Source of the DNA: CAZAQV01 sp964487255
GTDB taxonomy: Bacteria; Myxococcota_A; Polyangia; Polyangiales; CAZAQV01
DNA: 64,000 nucleotides
Assembly (NCBI GenBank): GCA_964487255.1
Contig: CAZAQV010000013.1
Span: 119,856-183,855 of the forward strand
Reading direction: 5' to 3'
Below are positions 1-9,000 of this stretch, piece by piece (position 1 is the stretch's first letter; each line of letters opens with the position of its first letter). The position numbers and the translations under genes were made by a program. The notes beneath the pieces are model-generated. The model made no database searches. It saw only the letters and a list, made by a program, of their open reading frames with translations, and was not told where the DNA came from.

Positions 1-179
1 GAACGACCGACGGTCTAACCACGACGCTACGCAAGGAATACAAGCCTCGCGACTATCTCGGCATTGAGCTTGAGATTAACCAGGCCGCGCTCGTACTGAG
101 CGATCGGTCCGAGCGTCGCGCGATGATTGAATCGCTCGTGGGTGCGATCGAAACCACGATTGACGCCATCAAAAAATAG
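1..179 (+). CDS. C-terminal end of a probable N-formylglutamate amidohydrolase-like protein (5' partial)
   Basis: An open frame enters from the left edge (first full codon at base 3) and ends at TAG 177-179, giving 58 residues. The segment includes GIELEINQA followed by an Arg-rich helix and ends in DAIKK. The GIELEINQ-type strand near the C-terminus is what I recall from the N-formylglutamate amidohydrolase (FGase) family, so the call rests on one motif. The stop lies 16 bases before the start of the next gene, in the same direction, so the two may be co-transcribed. Too little is present to judge the active site. Confidence 0.4.
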   Translation, partial: TTDGLTTTLRKEYKPRDYLGIELEINQAALVLSDRSERRAMIESLVGAIETTIDAIKK

Positions 180-195
180 TGCAACGCCGAGAGGG

Positions 196-1740
196 ATGAC
201 CAAAGCGCTCCCTATCGTCGCTGATAACAAGCCCAAAGAGGTCGCTCTGAAGAAGGGGGAAGAGTACTACTTCTGTCGCTGCGGGCGCTCGTCCAACCAA
301 CCTTTCTGCGACGGTTCACACAAAGGCACAGGGTTTAATCCCAAAGCGTTCACCGCGGACGAGGATGGACCGGCATATCTCTGCATGTGCAAGCACACCG
401 GCAATGCACCGTTTTGCGACGGGACCCACAAGCAGTTCTCGAAGGAGCAAGTCGGCGAGGAAGGACCCGGCCCAAGCGCGAAGCACGAACTACCCGTTGT
501 CGAAGCAACGCCCGAAGAGCCCACCGTGGCGTTCATTCACCAGCTCGCCGAAGAAGGTCTCTCGAAGCTCGGCCATCACGGTCCGATGACCTCGATGGGT
601 GTTCCGCGCCATACGCTGCCGCATTGGGACCAGATCCAGATCTTGCCCGCGCAGATGGCGCGCAAGCCGCTACTCGAAGACCACCCAGTGAGCACCGAGC
701 TCGTCATCGGTCCAAAGGCCGACAAACCGTTGACCTTGAAGATCCCGCTTTTTGTCTCCGACATGAGCTTCGGTTCCCTCTCAGAAGAGGCGAAGGTCTC
801 GCTCGCAAAAGGTGCCGAGTTGGCGGGCACTGGCATCTGTTCGGGCGAAGGTGGCATGCTGCCCGAGGAGCAAGCCGCAAACAGCCGCTACCTGTACGAG
901 CTGGCAAGCGCGCAGTTCGGTTATCGCGAAGAGTTGCTCAAGAAGGTCCAAGCTTTTCACTTCAAGGGCGGACAAGGTGCCAAAACGGGGACCGGCGGTC
1001 ACCTTCCAGGCGCGAAGAACCGCGGCAAGATTTCGGAGGTGCGAGGTATTCCGGAGGGCGAGCCGGCGATCTCGCCGCCGACCTTCAAGGACTTGAGCAC
1101 CGTCGACGACTTCAAGCGCTTCGCAGATCGCGTACGCGAGGTGAGCGGCGGCATTCCCATCGGTTTCAAACTCAGCGCCAACCACATCGAAGCGGACATG
1201 AAGTTCGCACTCGATGCAGGCGCCGACTACATCATCCTAGACGGTCGCGGCGGCGGCACCGGGGCAGCGCCGCAGATTTTCCGCGACCACATCAGCGTGC
1301 CGACGATTCCGGCTCTCGCTCGCGCACGGCGTTTCCTCGATGAGCGAGGCATGAGCGGCCAGGTCACGCTCATCGTCACAGGCGGGCTTCGCGTGCCCGT
1401 CGACTTCGTCAAGGCACTGGCGCTCGGCGCTGACGGCGTCGCGCTTGCGAACAGCGCAATGCAGGCCATCGGCTGCGTGGCCGCGCGGATGTGTAACACC
1501 AACAACTGCCCTTCGGGCGTGGCCACACAGAAGCCCGAACTTCGCAAGCGGCTCGACACCGAGGCCGCCCCACTTCGCCTCCAACGTTTCCTTGAGTCAT
1601 CGATAGAGCTGATGACGGTGCTCGCACGCGCGTGCGGCCGCGAAGCGCTGTCCGACCTATGCCAGGACGACATCGCCACCTGGCACTACGACCTCGCGCG
1701 CCTCTCCGGCATCCGCTTCTCCGGCCTCGGGCCAAACTGA
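196..1740 (+). CDS. Double CDGSH iron-sulfur domain fused to an FMN-binding glutamate synthase-like domain
   Basis: The ATG at 196 has GAGAGGG just upstream and is preferred over an in-frame TTG at 127. The 514-residue protein opens with two CDGSH-type 2Fe-2S units: Cys27, Cys29, Cys38, His42, and Cys63, Cys65, Cys74, His78. After a linker comes a TIM-barrel domain of the glutamate synthase central/FMN type (about residues 150-500) with Gly-rich phosphate-binding loops and a Cys-x5-Cys-x4-Cys cluster (GC...MC...CPSGVATQ) matching the 3Fe-4S ligands of GltS. The amidotransferase domain of true GltB is absent, so it is unlikely to use glutamine like the classical enzyme; an electron-transfer oxidoreductase fed by the CDGSH clusters is my inference. 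No signal peptide, so cytoplasmic. Confidence 0.85.
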   Translation: MTKALPIVADNKPKEVALKKGEEYYFCRCGRSSNQPFCDGSHKGTGFNPKAFTADEDGPAYLCMCKHTGNAPFCDGTHKQFSKEQVGEEGPGPSAKHELPVVEATPEEPTVAFIHQLAEEGLSKLGHHGPMTSMGVPRHTLPHWDQIQILPAQMARKPLLEDHPVSTELVIGPKADKPLTLKIPLFVSDMSFGSLSEEAKVSLAKGAELAGTGICSGEGGMLPEEQAANSRYLYELASAQFGYREELLKKVQAFHFKGGQGAKTGTGGHLPGAKNRGKISEVRGIPEGEPAISPPTFKDLSTVDDFKRFADRVREVSGGIPIGFKLSANHIEADMKFALDAGADYIILDGRGGGTGAAPQIFRDHISVPTIPALARARRFLDERGMSGQVTLIVTGGLRVPVDFVKALALGADGVALANSAMQAIGCVAARMCNTNNCPSGVATQKPELRKRLDTEAAPLRLQRFLESSIELMTVLARACGREALSDLCQDDIATWHYDLARLSGIRFSGLGPN

Positions 1741-1829
1741 CCTCAGGGGCATTTCCGGCGAGCATACATCCCCCTATATCCCCCGACATCGAATCTGCCT
1801 GCCAGACTTGTCGGTGCTAAACTACAGGA

Positions 1830-3200
1830 ATGCGGCTGGCTACAACGTGGCTTTTGATGGCTGGGCTTGTAAGCACGCTTGGTTGCGGGCGCATCAACTT
1901 CGACAAAATCCCCTTTTACGACAATGATGCCGGCAGCGCTTTTGACGCTGCCTTTAATGCCCAGCCGCTCGAGACCTGCAATGACGGTTTGCTCAATGAC
2001 GGCGAGAGCGCGACCGACTGTGGAGGACCCTGCGCAGCGTGTATGAGCGGACAGCGCTGCAACCAGGCTGACGATTGCCTCCAAGGTGTTTGCAGCAACA
2101 ACATCTGCCAGGCCGCGAGCTGTGTCGACGGGGTACGCAATGGAGACGAGAGCGATATCGACTGCGGCGGAGCGTGCGAGACAAAGTGTGCAGAGAGGCA
2201 ACGTTGCCAAACCACAGAGGACTGCCAAGCGACGCCCTGCAGCGGGGGCACCTGCGCTGAACCAAGTTGCATGGACGGGATCAAGAATGGCGACGAGAGC
2301 GATATCGATTGCGGCGGAACGTGCGCGGGCTGCATAATTGGTCAAATTTGTACCGAACCACTCGATTGTGCGTCCAAGGTCTGCTCATCATCCATGTGCG
2401 TGGGCACCAGTTGCGCAAACGGGATACAGGACGCCACCGAAACGGATGTCGACTGCGGCGGCGAGGATTGTGCCGGCACCTGTATGACCGGTCAATCGTG
2501 CGAAGCCCATAGCGATTGTATGAGCGGTATCTGCGACCTGCAAGGCACAAGGCGCTGTCTTGCAGCGAGCTGCACGGATGGGGTGAAGAACCAAGACGAG
2601 AGCGATATCGACTGCGGGGGAACTTGCGGCGCCATCTGCCAAGTCGGACAAGCATGCGCTCAGAACACAGATTGCGAAAGCAGCACCTGCTCGGGAGACC
2701 AATGCCGCGAAGCGGGCTGTGTCATCCAGGCAACCAGCTTCACGGCAGGAGAAGCCAACCCAAACAATCCGTGCGAGCACTGTGATCCCTCAAGCGCAAC
2801 CGATGCGTGGACGCCGCGCCCTGTAGGAAGCGAGTGCGATGACGGCGCCGCCTGCACAGCAAGCAGCAGCTGCGATGCAACCGCACAGTGCACTGGAACG
2901 ATAGCTGTAGGTCGCTGCTATATCGAGAATCAGTGTTGGTATCACGGCGATTCAAACCCCTCGGTTAGTGTCGAATATTGCAACGCCGAGCTGGACCAAA
3001 CTTCTTGGTCGGCGCCGAGCTGCAGCGATGGCGTTCTCAACGGAGATGAGGAAGGTCCTGACTGTGGAGGCAGCTGCAGCCCTTGCATGACGGAGACTGG
3101 CGCATGCATCTCCGACTATCAGTGTGTCACGGGCGGCTGGGGTGCCCTATCGTGCTGTTCGAAAATGGGGAAATGCACGAAGAATTGGAATAACTGCTAG
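1830..3200 (+). CDS. Lipoprotein with six Cys-rich DG-x-ES-DIDCGG repeats
   Basis: 456 residues. The N-terminus is a lipoprotein signal peptide ending in LSTLGC (lipid Cys19). The mature part carries six copies of a module built around DCGG, preceded by a Cys-x-Asp-Gly-x-x-Asn acidic stretch and followed by two or more Cys (for example DESDIDCGGTC); these are interspersed with short C-x5-DC-x4-C units. Such Cys-rich repeats are common in surface proteins of Myxococcota; no enzymatic motif is visible. It is probably a disulfide-rich, possibly metal-binding, cell-surface protein. Its TAG stop codon (3198-3200) lies inside the terminal inverted repeat of the adjacent mobile element. Confidence 0.8.
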   Translation: MRLATTWLLMAGLVSTLGCGRINFDKIPFYDNDAGSAFDAAFNAQPLETCNDGLLNDGESATDCGGPCAACMSGQRCNQADDCLQGVCSNNICQAASCVDGVRNGDESDIDCGGACETKCAERQRCQTTEDCQATPCSGGTCAEPSCMDGIKNGDESDIDCGGTCAGCIIGQICTEPLDCASKVCSSSMCVGTSCANGIQDATETDVDCGGEDCAGTCMTGQSCEAHSDCMSGICDLQGTRRCLAASCTDGVKNQDESDIDCGGTCGAICQVGQACAQNTDCESSTCSGDQCREAGCVIQATSFTAGEANPNNPCEHCDPSSATDAWTPRPVGSECDDGAACTASSSCDATAQCTGTIAVGRCYIENQCWYHGDSNPSVSVEYCNAELDQTSWSAPSCSDGVLNGDEEGPDCGGSCSPCMTETGACISDYQCVTGGWGALSCCSKMGKCTKNWNNC

Positions 3201-3360
3201 TGCTCTGACCGGGAGATTGTGAGCCTGGATCGCACAGCAGCGGAGTGAAATCGTAGGAGAGAAAACGATGGACGTGCAGAGTACATTCGAGTTTGAACGA
3301 CAACCGAGTTCGCTTTGCTGCGAAGCGACACGGATCAGAACCTCCTGGTCAGAGCACTAG
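3197..3360. mobile_element. MITE-like element, copy 1 (164 bp, CTAG-bounded terminal inverted repeats)
   Basis: Perfect 14-bp terminal inverted repeats, CTAGTGCTCTGACC at 3197-3210 and its complement at 3347-3360, with the similarity extending to about 19 bp. The interior (3261-3296) is nearly identical over 36 bp (2 mismatches) to the interior of a second element at 26577-26740. No transposase is encoded. IS630-type elements are known to prefer the TA of CTAG as target, so this looks like a non-autonomous IS630-family derivative. Removing one TA-to-TA unit restores a single CTAG that contains the TAG stop of the preceding gene. Confidence 0.7.
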
Positions 3361-3447
3361 CGCCTCGAGCGAAGCCAACCACGCCGTGCCCGAAGTACCC
3401 CGAGAGGAGAAGGTGGCGGGTCGTGGTCGGCCTACAGGAGTGGAGTT

Positions 3448-3469
3448 GCAGCAGCGAAAAGGCTGCTGC
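3448..3469. terminator. GC-rich hairpin between convergent genes
   Basis: GCAGCAGC (3448-3455), a 6-base loop and GCTGCTGC (3462-3469) form a perfect 8-bp stem directly downstream of the minus-strand gene that stops at 3472. There is no T-tract on either side, so it is at best a weak or Rho-assisted terminator. Confidence 0.3.
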
Positions 3470-3471
3470 GG

Positions 3472-4038
3472 CTATTCAAATGACTCGAAGACGAAGCTCA
3501 TCTGAAAGTCGGCCTCTTTGTCGCCTTCGGCAAAGGTTGGAACCGTTGGACCTGAGAGCACCACGTCGAAACTGCCGTTGAAGAGCTTCTCACGGTCTTG
3601 GCCTACGATGGTTGAGAAATCAAAGTCCGGCATCAGTTCGACCGTTCGACTCGAATCGGCGTTCACCGTCGCGCCAGCAACCGGGTAGAGGTTCTTGCTC
3701 TCGTTCATCACGAACTGGATATCGATGGCACCCGCATAGACTTCACCGATCTTGGTCACGCCTTTGCTCTCGGTTGAAAGCGTAAGTGTCGCCGATAGCA
3801 GCTGGATATCGCCAGGGTCACCACCAAGCCGGTCGCGCGTGTCCTTGATAAAAGCAGCCCACGGGTTGCCGCTCTCTGAAGTTACAGATTTGTCGAGCGT
3901 GCCGGTGCCATCCTTGACGTCACCGGACTTGAGCTTGTCGTTGAGTGCGATAGGTGACGAGGTCGACACGGGGTCAGAACAGGCGCTGAGCGCCGATACG
4001 AAGATAGCGAGAGTAAGAAAATAAATAGTACGGTTCAT
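3472..4038 (-). CDS. Putative lipoprotein of unknown function
   Basis: 188 residues with a lipoprotein signal peptide ending in ALSAC (Cys20). A strong ribosome site, AGGAGGAGC, lies just before the ATG at 4038. The mature part is mixed polar, with no Cys after the lipid anchor and no motif I recognise; the alternating hydrophobic/polar pattern suggests a beta-rich domain. It stands alone, convergent with the upstream lipoprotein and its mobile element. A TACAAT hexamer about 40 bases before the start on the minus strand could be a -10 box, but I see no matching -35. Confidence 0.65.
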   Translation of the reverse strand: MNRTIYFLTLAIFVSALSACSDPVSTSSPIALNDKLKSGDVKDGTGTLDKSVTSESGNPWAAFIKDTRDRLGGDPGDIQLLSATLTLSTESKGVTKIGEVYAGAIDIQFVMNESKNLYPVAGATVNADSSRTVELMPDFDFSTIVGQDREKLFNGSFDVVLSGPTVPTFAEGDKEADFQMSFVFESFE

Positions 4039-4426
4039 GGAAGCTCCTCCTAAGCAATGTCGTTATGACTACCTATTGTACCGACGCATTCAGAAATTTG
4101 GCGTACCAATTACCTAGACGCCCCAGATCACAGAGCTAATACCTCGGGTGCCGAACGGCCCGACATGTCGGCCCGAGGTCGGACCACTTCTTGATGAAAT
4201 CAGCATGTCGCCAAGCATGCCCAGACAGAAACCGAGCACCGCGCCAAACGGCGGTCCCCAATGGCTTTCGAGTTTCGCTTGCGGCGCGCGCTCCACCCAG
4301 GGGAATCGCAAGACCTGCGGCCGTCGTGTAGACGAGGGCGGTTGTTAGCTCGTTCACCCGTTCAATCTATAAGTTTGCTCGAACTTATAGAATACTGTGG
4401 TACCAATAAGTGTCATAGCGAATCGA
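4039..4426. other. Non-coding region upstream of the efflux operon with a possible gene relic
   Basis: No convincing intact gene. On the minus strand, a frame starting at GTG 4357 reads a short ZIP-transporter-like start (VYTTAAGLAIPLGG) and then degenerates; a second minus frame (4311 to 4114) carries a hydrophobic stretch. Together they could be a frameshifted remnant of a membrane protein, but the match is short and I do not call a gene. The palindrome at 4366-4391 lies between this relic and the downstream genes. Confidence 0.4.
4366..4391. promoter_or_regulatory. 26-bp palindrome, candidate operator of the RND efflux operon
   Basis: TCTATAAGTT (4366-4375) and AACTTATAGA (4382-4391) form a perfect 10-bp inverted repeat with a 6-base spacer. 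It lies about 35 bases before the small exported protein gene that precedes the RND pump genes and is AT-rich against its surroundings. Such symmetric sites are typical of TetR- or MarR-type repressor binding, but no regulator gene lies beside it in this window. Confidence 0.45.
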
Positions 4427-4780
4427 ATGCCTTTGCGTGTCTCAAAGTGGCTTTTGCTAGCCCTGGCTTTTGTAGCCTTCCCCGTCGCGCCGGCGCCTAA
4501 TTCCGGCGCCACGGAACCCGGGTGGACCAACGGAAGCCCGCTCGAGCACAGCCGGCACGCCCACCTCGTTCAGCTTGGAGAACTCGAGTCCGCTGAAGCC
4601 GAAGTGGAGAACGAAGCAGATGATGCTTCTACGCTTGATCTTGACTGCACGCTGCAAGATCTCTTCGAGCTCAGGACACACGCCTCACTTGAGCGCACCC
4701 GTCTACCGACTCGCGATACGTTGGCGTCTCAATGGACCTTCGTGGCCAACTTTGCCCGCGGCCCGCCACTGGCATCCTAG
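4427..4780 (+). CDS. Small exported protein upstream of the RND efflux genes, function unknown
   Basis: From ATG 4427 the 117-residue product starts with MPLRVSKWLLLALAF, a typical Sec signal peptide, with a likely cleavage after a Pro/Ala-rich stretch near residue 25. An in-frame GTG at 4397 would only add residues before the signal. The mature part is acidic in the middle (ESAEAEVENEADD) and has no known motif. It lies 158 bases before the adaptor gene in the same direction and just after a palindromic operator-like site, so it may be the first gene of the efflux operon. The coding call is uncertain because no homolog is recognised. Confidence 0.5.
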   Translation: MPLRVSKWLLLALAFVAFPVAPAPNSGATEPGWTNGSPLEHSRHAHLVQLGELESAEAEVENEADDASTLDLDCTLQDLFELRTHASLERTRLPTRDTLASQWTFVANFARGPPLAS

Positions 4781-4938
4781 CCCCGGAACGATGTGATACC
4801 GGGGGCATTCGCCCCTCCTCCGAGCCGACTTTGCCGCGCTGGACTGCCCCTTGGTGCCTCCAGCGCAACCCTTTCAATTCTCATTTCTGAGGTCACCGCT
4901 AAGCGCGCTGGCCCCTTCAAGCCTCCATAAGGTCTGCC

Positions 4939-6057
4939 ATGAATAGATTTTTTGCAACGCAACACATCCCACTACACCTCGTCGGCCCAGCACTGCTCTT
5001 ATCCCTCGCGGCCTGCCACCACGAAGAACATGGTCACCACGAGGTCGGCAAGCTCCAAGTCACCCATCCCGTTCGCATGGACGTTGATCTGACGCGCGAG
5101 TACGTCGCGAGAGTTCACGCCATTCAGCACATCGAGCTTCGGGCGCTCGAAAAAGGCTACATCGAGGGCATCTACGTCGATGAGGGGCAAGCCGTCAAAA
5201 AGGGGCAGAAGATGTTCCAGATCATGCCGCTCATCTATCAGGCCGAGTACGAGAAGGAAAAAGCCGAGGCTGATTTCGCAGACATCGAATACAAGAACAC
5301 CGAGCTTCTCGCACAGAAGAATGTCGTCTCTCAAAACCAGCTCGCCATGATGAAGGCCAAGGCCGCCAAAGCTCAGGCCGCACGCGCTCTCGCCAAGGCG
5401 CACCGAAGCCTGACCATCATTCGTGCCCCGTTCGACGGGCTGATGGACCGCTTTCATGTACGCCTGGGCAGTCTTGTAGACGAGGGAGAGTTGGTCACCG
5501 CCGTCTCGGACAACAGCAAGCTCTGGATCTACTACAACGTTCCTGAAGCGGAGTACCTGGACTACAAAATGGAGGAGAAAGCCGCAAAAACCGCGGACGC
5601 CACCCTCCCAACCGTCCGCTTCCGCATGGCCAACGGCAAGACCTTCGACCAACAGGGCGTCGTGGAGACAACGACGGCGGACTTCGACCACGAGACCGGC
5701 ACCATCGCCTTTCGTGCGACCTTCGAAAACCCGGACGGCCTGTTACGACACGGGGAAACAGGCAACATCCTGATGACGACCCCGCTTAAGAATGCGTTGG
5801 TCATTCCGCAAAAGTCCACGTACGAAGTCCTCGACAAGCATTTCGTGTTCATCCTCGACAAGGAGCATAAGATCCGTGCTCGTGAGATCGAAATCGCGGA
5901 GGAACTTCCACACCTTTACGTCGTTCGCGAAGGACTAAGCGAACGGGACAACCTTCTGCTTGAGGGCCTGCGCAAAGTCCGCGACGGGATGAAAATCGAG
6001 CCCGACTTCCGAGAGCCAGCCGAAGTGCTCGCGCAGCTCGACGTGCCGGCTGAGTAG
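4939..6057 (+). CDS. RND efflux periplasmic adaptor (membrane fusion protein, AcrA/MexA type)
   Basis: 372 residues. The signal peptide ends in LAAC (Cys26), so the adaptor should be lipid-anchored in the inner membrane like AcrA and MexA. A His-rich segment (HHEEHGHH) follows. The order is typical: lipoyl-like half (YIEGIYVDEGQAVKKGQ), alpha-helical hairpin (about 95-155, rich in Ala/Lys/Glu), second lipoyl half (IRAPFDGLMD), beta-barrel and membrane-proximal domain. Adaptors of this kind link the inner-membrane pump to the outer-membrane channel. The pump gene starts 8 bases downstream. The His-rich start could bind metal, but the pump belongs to the drug/hydrophobe class rather than the CzcA class. 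Confidence 0.9.
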   Translation: MNRFFATQHIPLHLVGPALLLSLAACHHEEHGHHEVGKLQVTHPVRMDVDLTREYVARVHAIQHIELRALEKGYIEGIYVDEGQAVKKGQKMFQIMPLIYQAEYEKEKAEADFADIEYKNTELLAQKNVVSQNQLAMMKAKAAKAQAARALAKAHRSLTIIRAPFDGLMDRFHVRLGSLVDEGELVTAVSDNSKLWIYYNVPEAEYLDYKMEEKAAKTADATLPTVRFRMANGKTFDQQGVVETTTADFDHETGTIAFRATFENPDGLLRHGETGNILMTTPLKNALVIPQKSTYEVLDKHFVFILDKEHKIRAREIEIAEELPHLYVVREGLSERDNLLLEGLRKVRDGMKIEPDFREPAEVLAQLDVPAE

Positions 6058-6065
6058 GCTCCATC

Positions 6066-9000
6066 ATGTTTACAGTCTTTCTTCGCCGGCCGGTGCTTGC
6101 GATCGTCCTATCGATCGCGGGTGTGTTTGCGGGCATCCTCACGATCAACACGCTTCCCAAGTCGCAATTCCCCAACATTGCGCCGCCCATGGTGAGCATC
6201 TTCATCGCGTTTCCAGGTTCGAGCGCAGAGGTCCTGGTCAACTCGACACTAATTCCTCTTGAACAAGCCATCAATGGCGTCGAGGGCATGCGCTACATCA
6301 CGTCAGACGCGACCAGTGCCGGCGAGGCGACCATTCAGGTGTATTTTGACCTAGGGACAGACCCCAACGACGCCATGGTCAACGTCAAAACCCGCGTCGA
6401 CCAAGCGCTCAACCGCTTGCCCCCGCTCGTGCAGCTCGAAGGCGTCATCGTCTCGCGCGTCCAGCCCAGCATGTTGATGTATGTCAACCTCTACAGCACG
6501 GACGAAAAGGCGGACCAGAAGTTTCTCTACAACTATGCCAACGTCAATATTCTTCCGGAAATCAAGCGCATTAAAGGTATTAGCCGCCCCCTCATCCTGG
6601 GCAGCCGGCAATACGCCATGCGCGTCTGGCTCAACCCAGACCGCATGCGCGCCTACGACATCTCGATCGAAGAAGTCATGGAAGCGTTGGAAGAGCAAAG
6701 CATCATCGGTCGCCCAGGACGACTCGGTCAGGCTTCGGGTAAGAAGTCGCAAGCGCTCGAATACACGCTCGTTTATCAGGGACGCTACAACAAACCGGAG
6801 CAGTACCAGAACATCATTATCCGCGCGAAGGACGAAGGCGAGCTCCTGCGCCTCAAAGATATCGCCGAGGTCGAACTCGATAGCGAGTTCTACGATATCT
6901 ACTCCAACCTCGATGGCCACCCTTCAGCTGCCATCGTGCTCAAGCAATCGTATGGCAGTAACGCCAGCGAGGTGATCGACAACGTCAAGGCCAAACTCAA
7001 AGAGCTGGAAGACGACTTTCCGCCAGGCATGAAGTACGAGATCGGCTACGACGTTTCAAACTTCCTCGATGCCTCGATCGAGAAGGTCGTTCACACCCTG
7101 GTCGAGGCTTTCATCCTCGTAGCGTTGGTGGTCTACATCTTCCTTGGCGACTGGCGTTCTACGCTCATTCCAACCATCGCTGTACCGGTGTCCCTCGTCG
7201 GCGCCTTTCCGATCATGGCGGCGTTTGGTCTCACCATTAATCTGATCACTCTTTTCGCACTGGTGCTCGCCATCGGCATCGTGGTCGACAACGCCATTGT
7301 CGTGGTGGAAGCCGTGCACGTAAAGATGGAGGAGAACCCGCACATCACCCCCTACCGCGCCGTGCAAGAAGTGCTTCGTGAGATCACGGGTGCGATCATT
7401 GCGATCACGCTACTGATGACCTCTGTGTTTGTACCGGTTGCATTCATGACCGGTCCGGTAGGCGTGTTCTACCGACAATTCTCCATCACGATGGCCACCT
7501 CGATTGTGCTCTCTGGGTTCGTCGCGCTCACCTTAACGCCCGTCTTGTGCGCGATGATTCTCAAGAACACACACGGTCAGGAAAAGAAGAAGTCGCCGAT
7601 CACGCGTTTTTTCAACCTTTTCAACGCCATGTTCGAGAACGTGACGGCCAAGTATGTGAAGGTTCTTCGCCTGATCGTGAACCGAAGAACCGTCACGTTC
7701 GGGCTGTTCATCGCGTTCGCGATAGCGACTTTTGGCATCAACAAAGTGCTGGCTGGTGGCTTCATTCCCAACGAGGACCAGGGCATCATTTACGCCATCG
7801 TTCAGACCCCGCCCGGCTCGACACTGGAGCGCACCAACGCGGTTGCTCAAGAGTTGCAGCAAATCGCCGAGCACGTCGAAGGCGTCAAGTCCGTCTCTGC
7901 GCTCGCTGGCTATGAGATTCTGACCGAAGGTCGCGGTTCAAACGCGGGCACGTGCCTGATCAACCTCAAAGACTGGTCCGAACGCGAGCACTCGGTACTC
8001 GAGATCATGGAAAAGCTCGAAGAAGAGTCGTCCGAGCTCGGCGCCGTCATCGAGTTCTTCGAGCCCCCGGCCGTTCCCGGCTACGGCGCGGCAGGTGGTT
8101 TCGCGGTGCGCATGCTCGATAAGAACGACACCACGGACTACCAGGAATTCGACCGCGTCAATCAGCAGTTCATGGATGCTCTCCGTGAGCGCAAAGAGTT
8201 GACCGGGCTATTCACGTTCTTCGCAGCAAACTATCCACAATACGAACTCATCATCGATAACGAACTCGCCATGCAAAAAGGCGTCTCCATCAAAGACGCG
8301 ATGGAGAATCTCAACATCATGATCGGAAGCACGTACGAACAGGGCTTCATTCGTTTTGGACAGTTCTTCAAACTCTACGTCCAGGGGGCCCCCGAATTCC
8401 GGCGAATGCCTTCGGACATTTTGAAACTTTACGTTCGGAACCACCACGGCGAGATGGTCCCCTACTCGGCCTTCATGACCATCAAGAAGCGACAAGGACC
8501 CAACGAAATCACGCGCTACAACGTATACAACTCGTCGGCGATTCGTGGCGCACCCGCCAAAGGCTATACAAGCGGTGATGCCATCAAGGCGGTCCAAGAG
8601 GTGGCCGACAAGACCTTGCCTCGCGGCTATGACATCGCCTGGGAAGGTCTGTCTTTTGACGAGTCCCAGCGTGGAAACGAGGCACTTTATATCTTTCTCG
8701 TCGTTCTTGCGTTCGCCTACCTCGTGCTCGCCGCGCAATACGAGAGCTTTCTTCTGCCGCTTGCTGTGATTCTCTCACTCCCAGCAGGCGCCTTTGGCAC
8801 CTTCTTTTTCCTCAAGGGCCTCGGACTCGCGAATGACATCTATGCACAGGTCGGCTTGGTCATGCTCGTCGGCCTGCTCGGAAAGAACGCCGTTCTGATC
8901 GTGGAGTTCGCGGTCCAACGACGAAACGAAGGGCTATCGATTTTCGAAGCTGCGGTCGAAGGCGCGAGGGTTCGCTTCCGCCCCATCTTGATGACTTCAT

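Noticed and set aside
387..1343. 318-codon frame inside the CDGSH/glutamate-synthase gene
   Set aside because: Arg-rich out-of-frame reading of a well-supported gene.
4114..4357. Minus-strand frames that may be a broken ZIP-type transporter
   Set aside because: Only about 14 residues match in character and the rest is not recognisable; kept as a note and not called a pseudogene.
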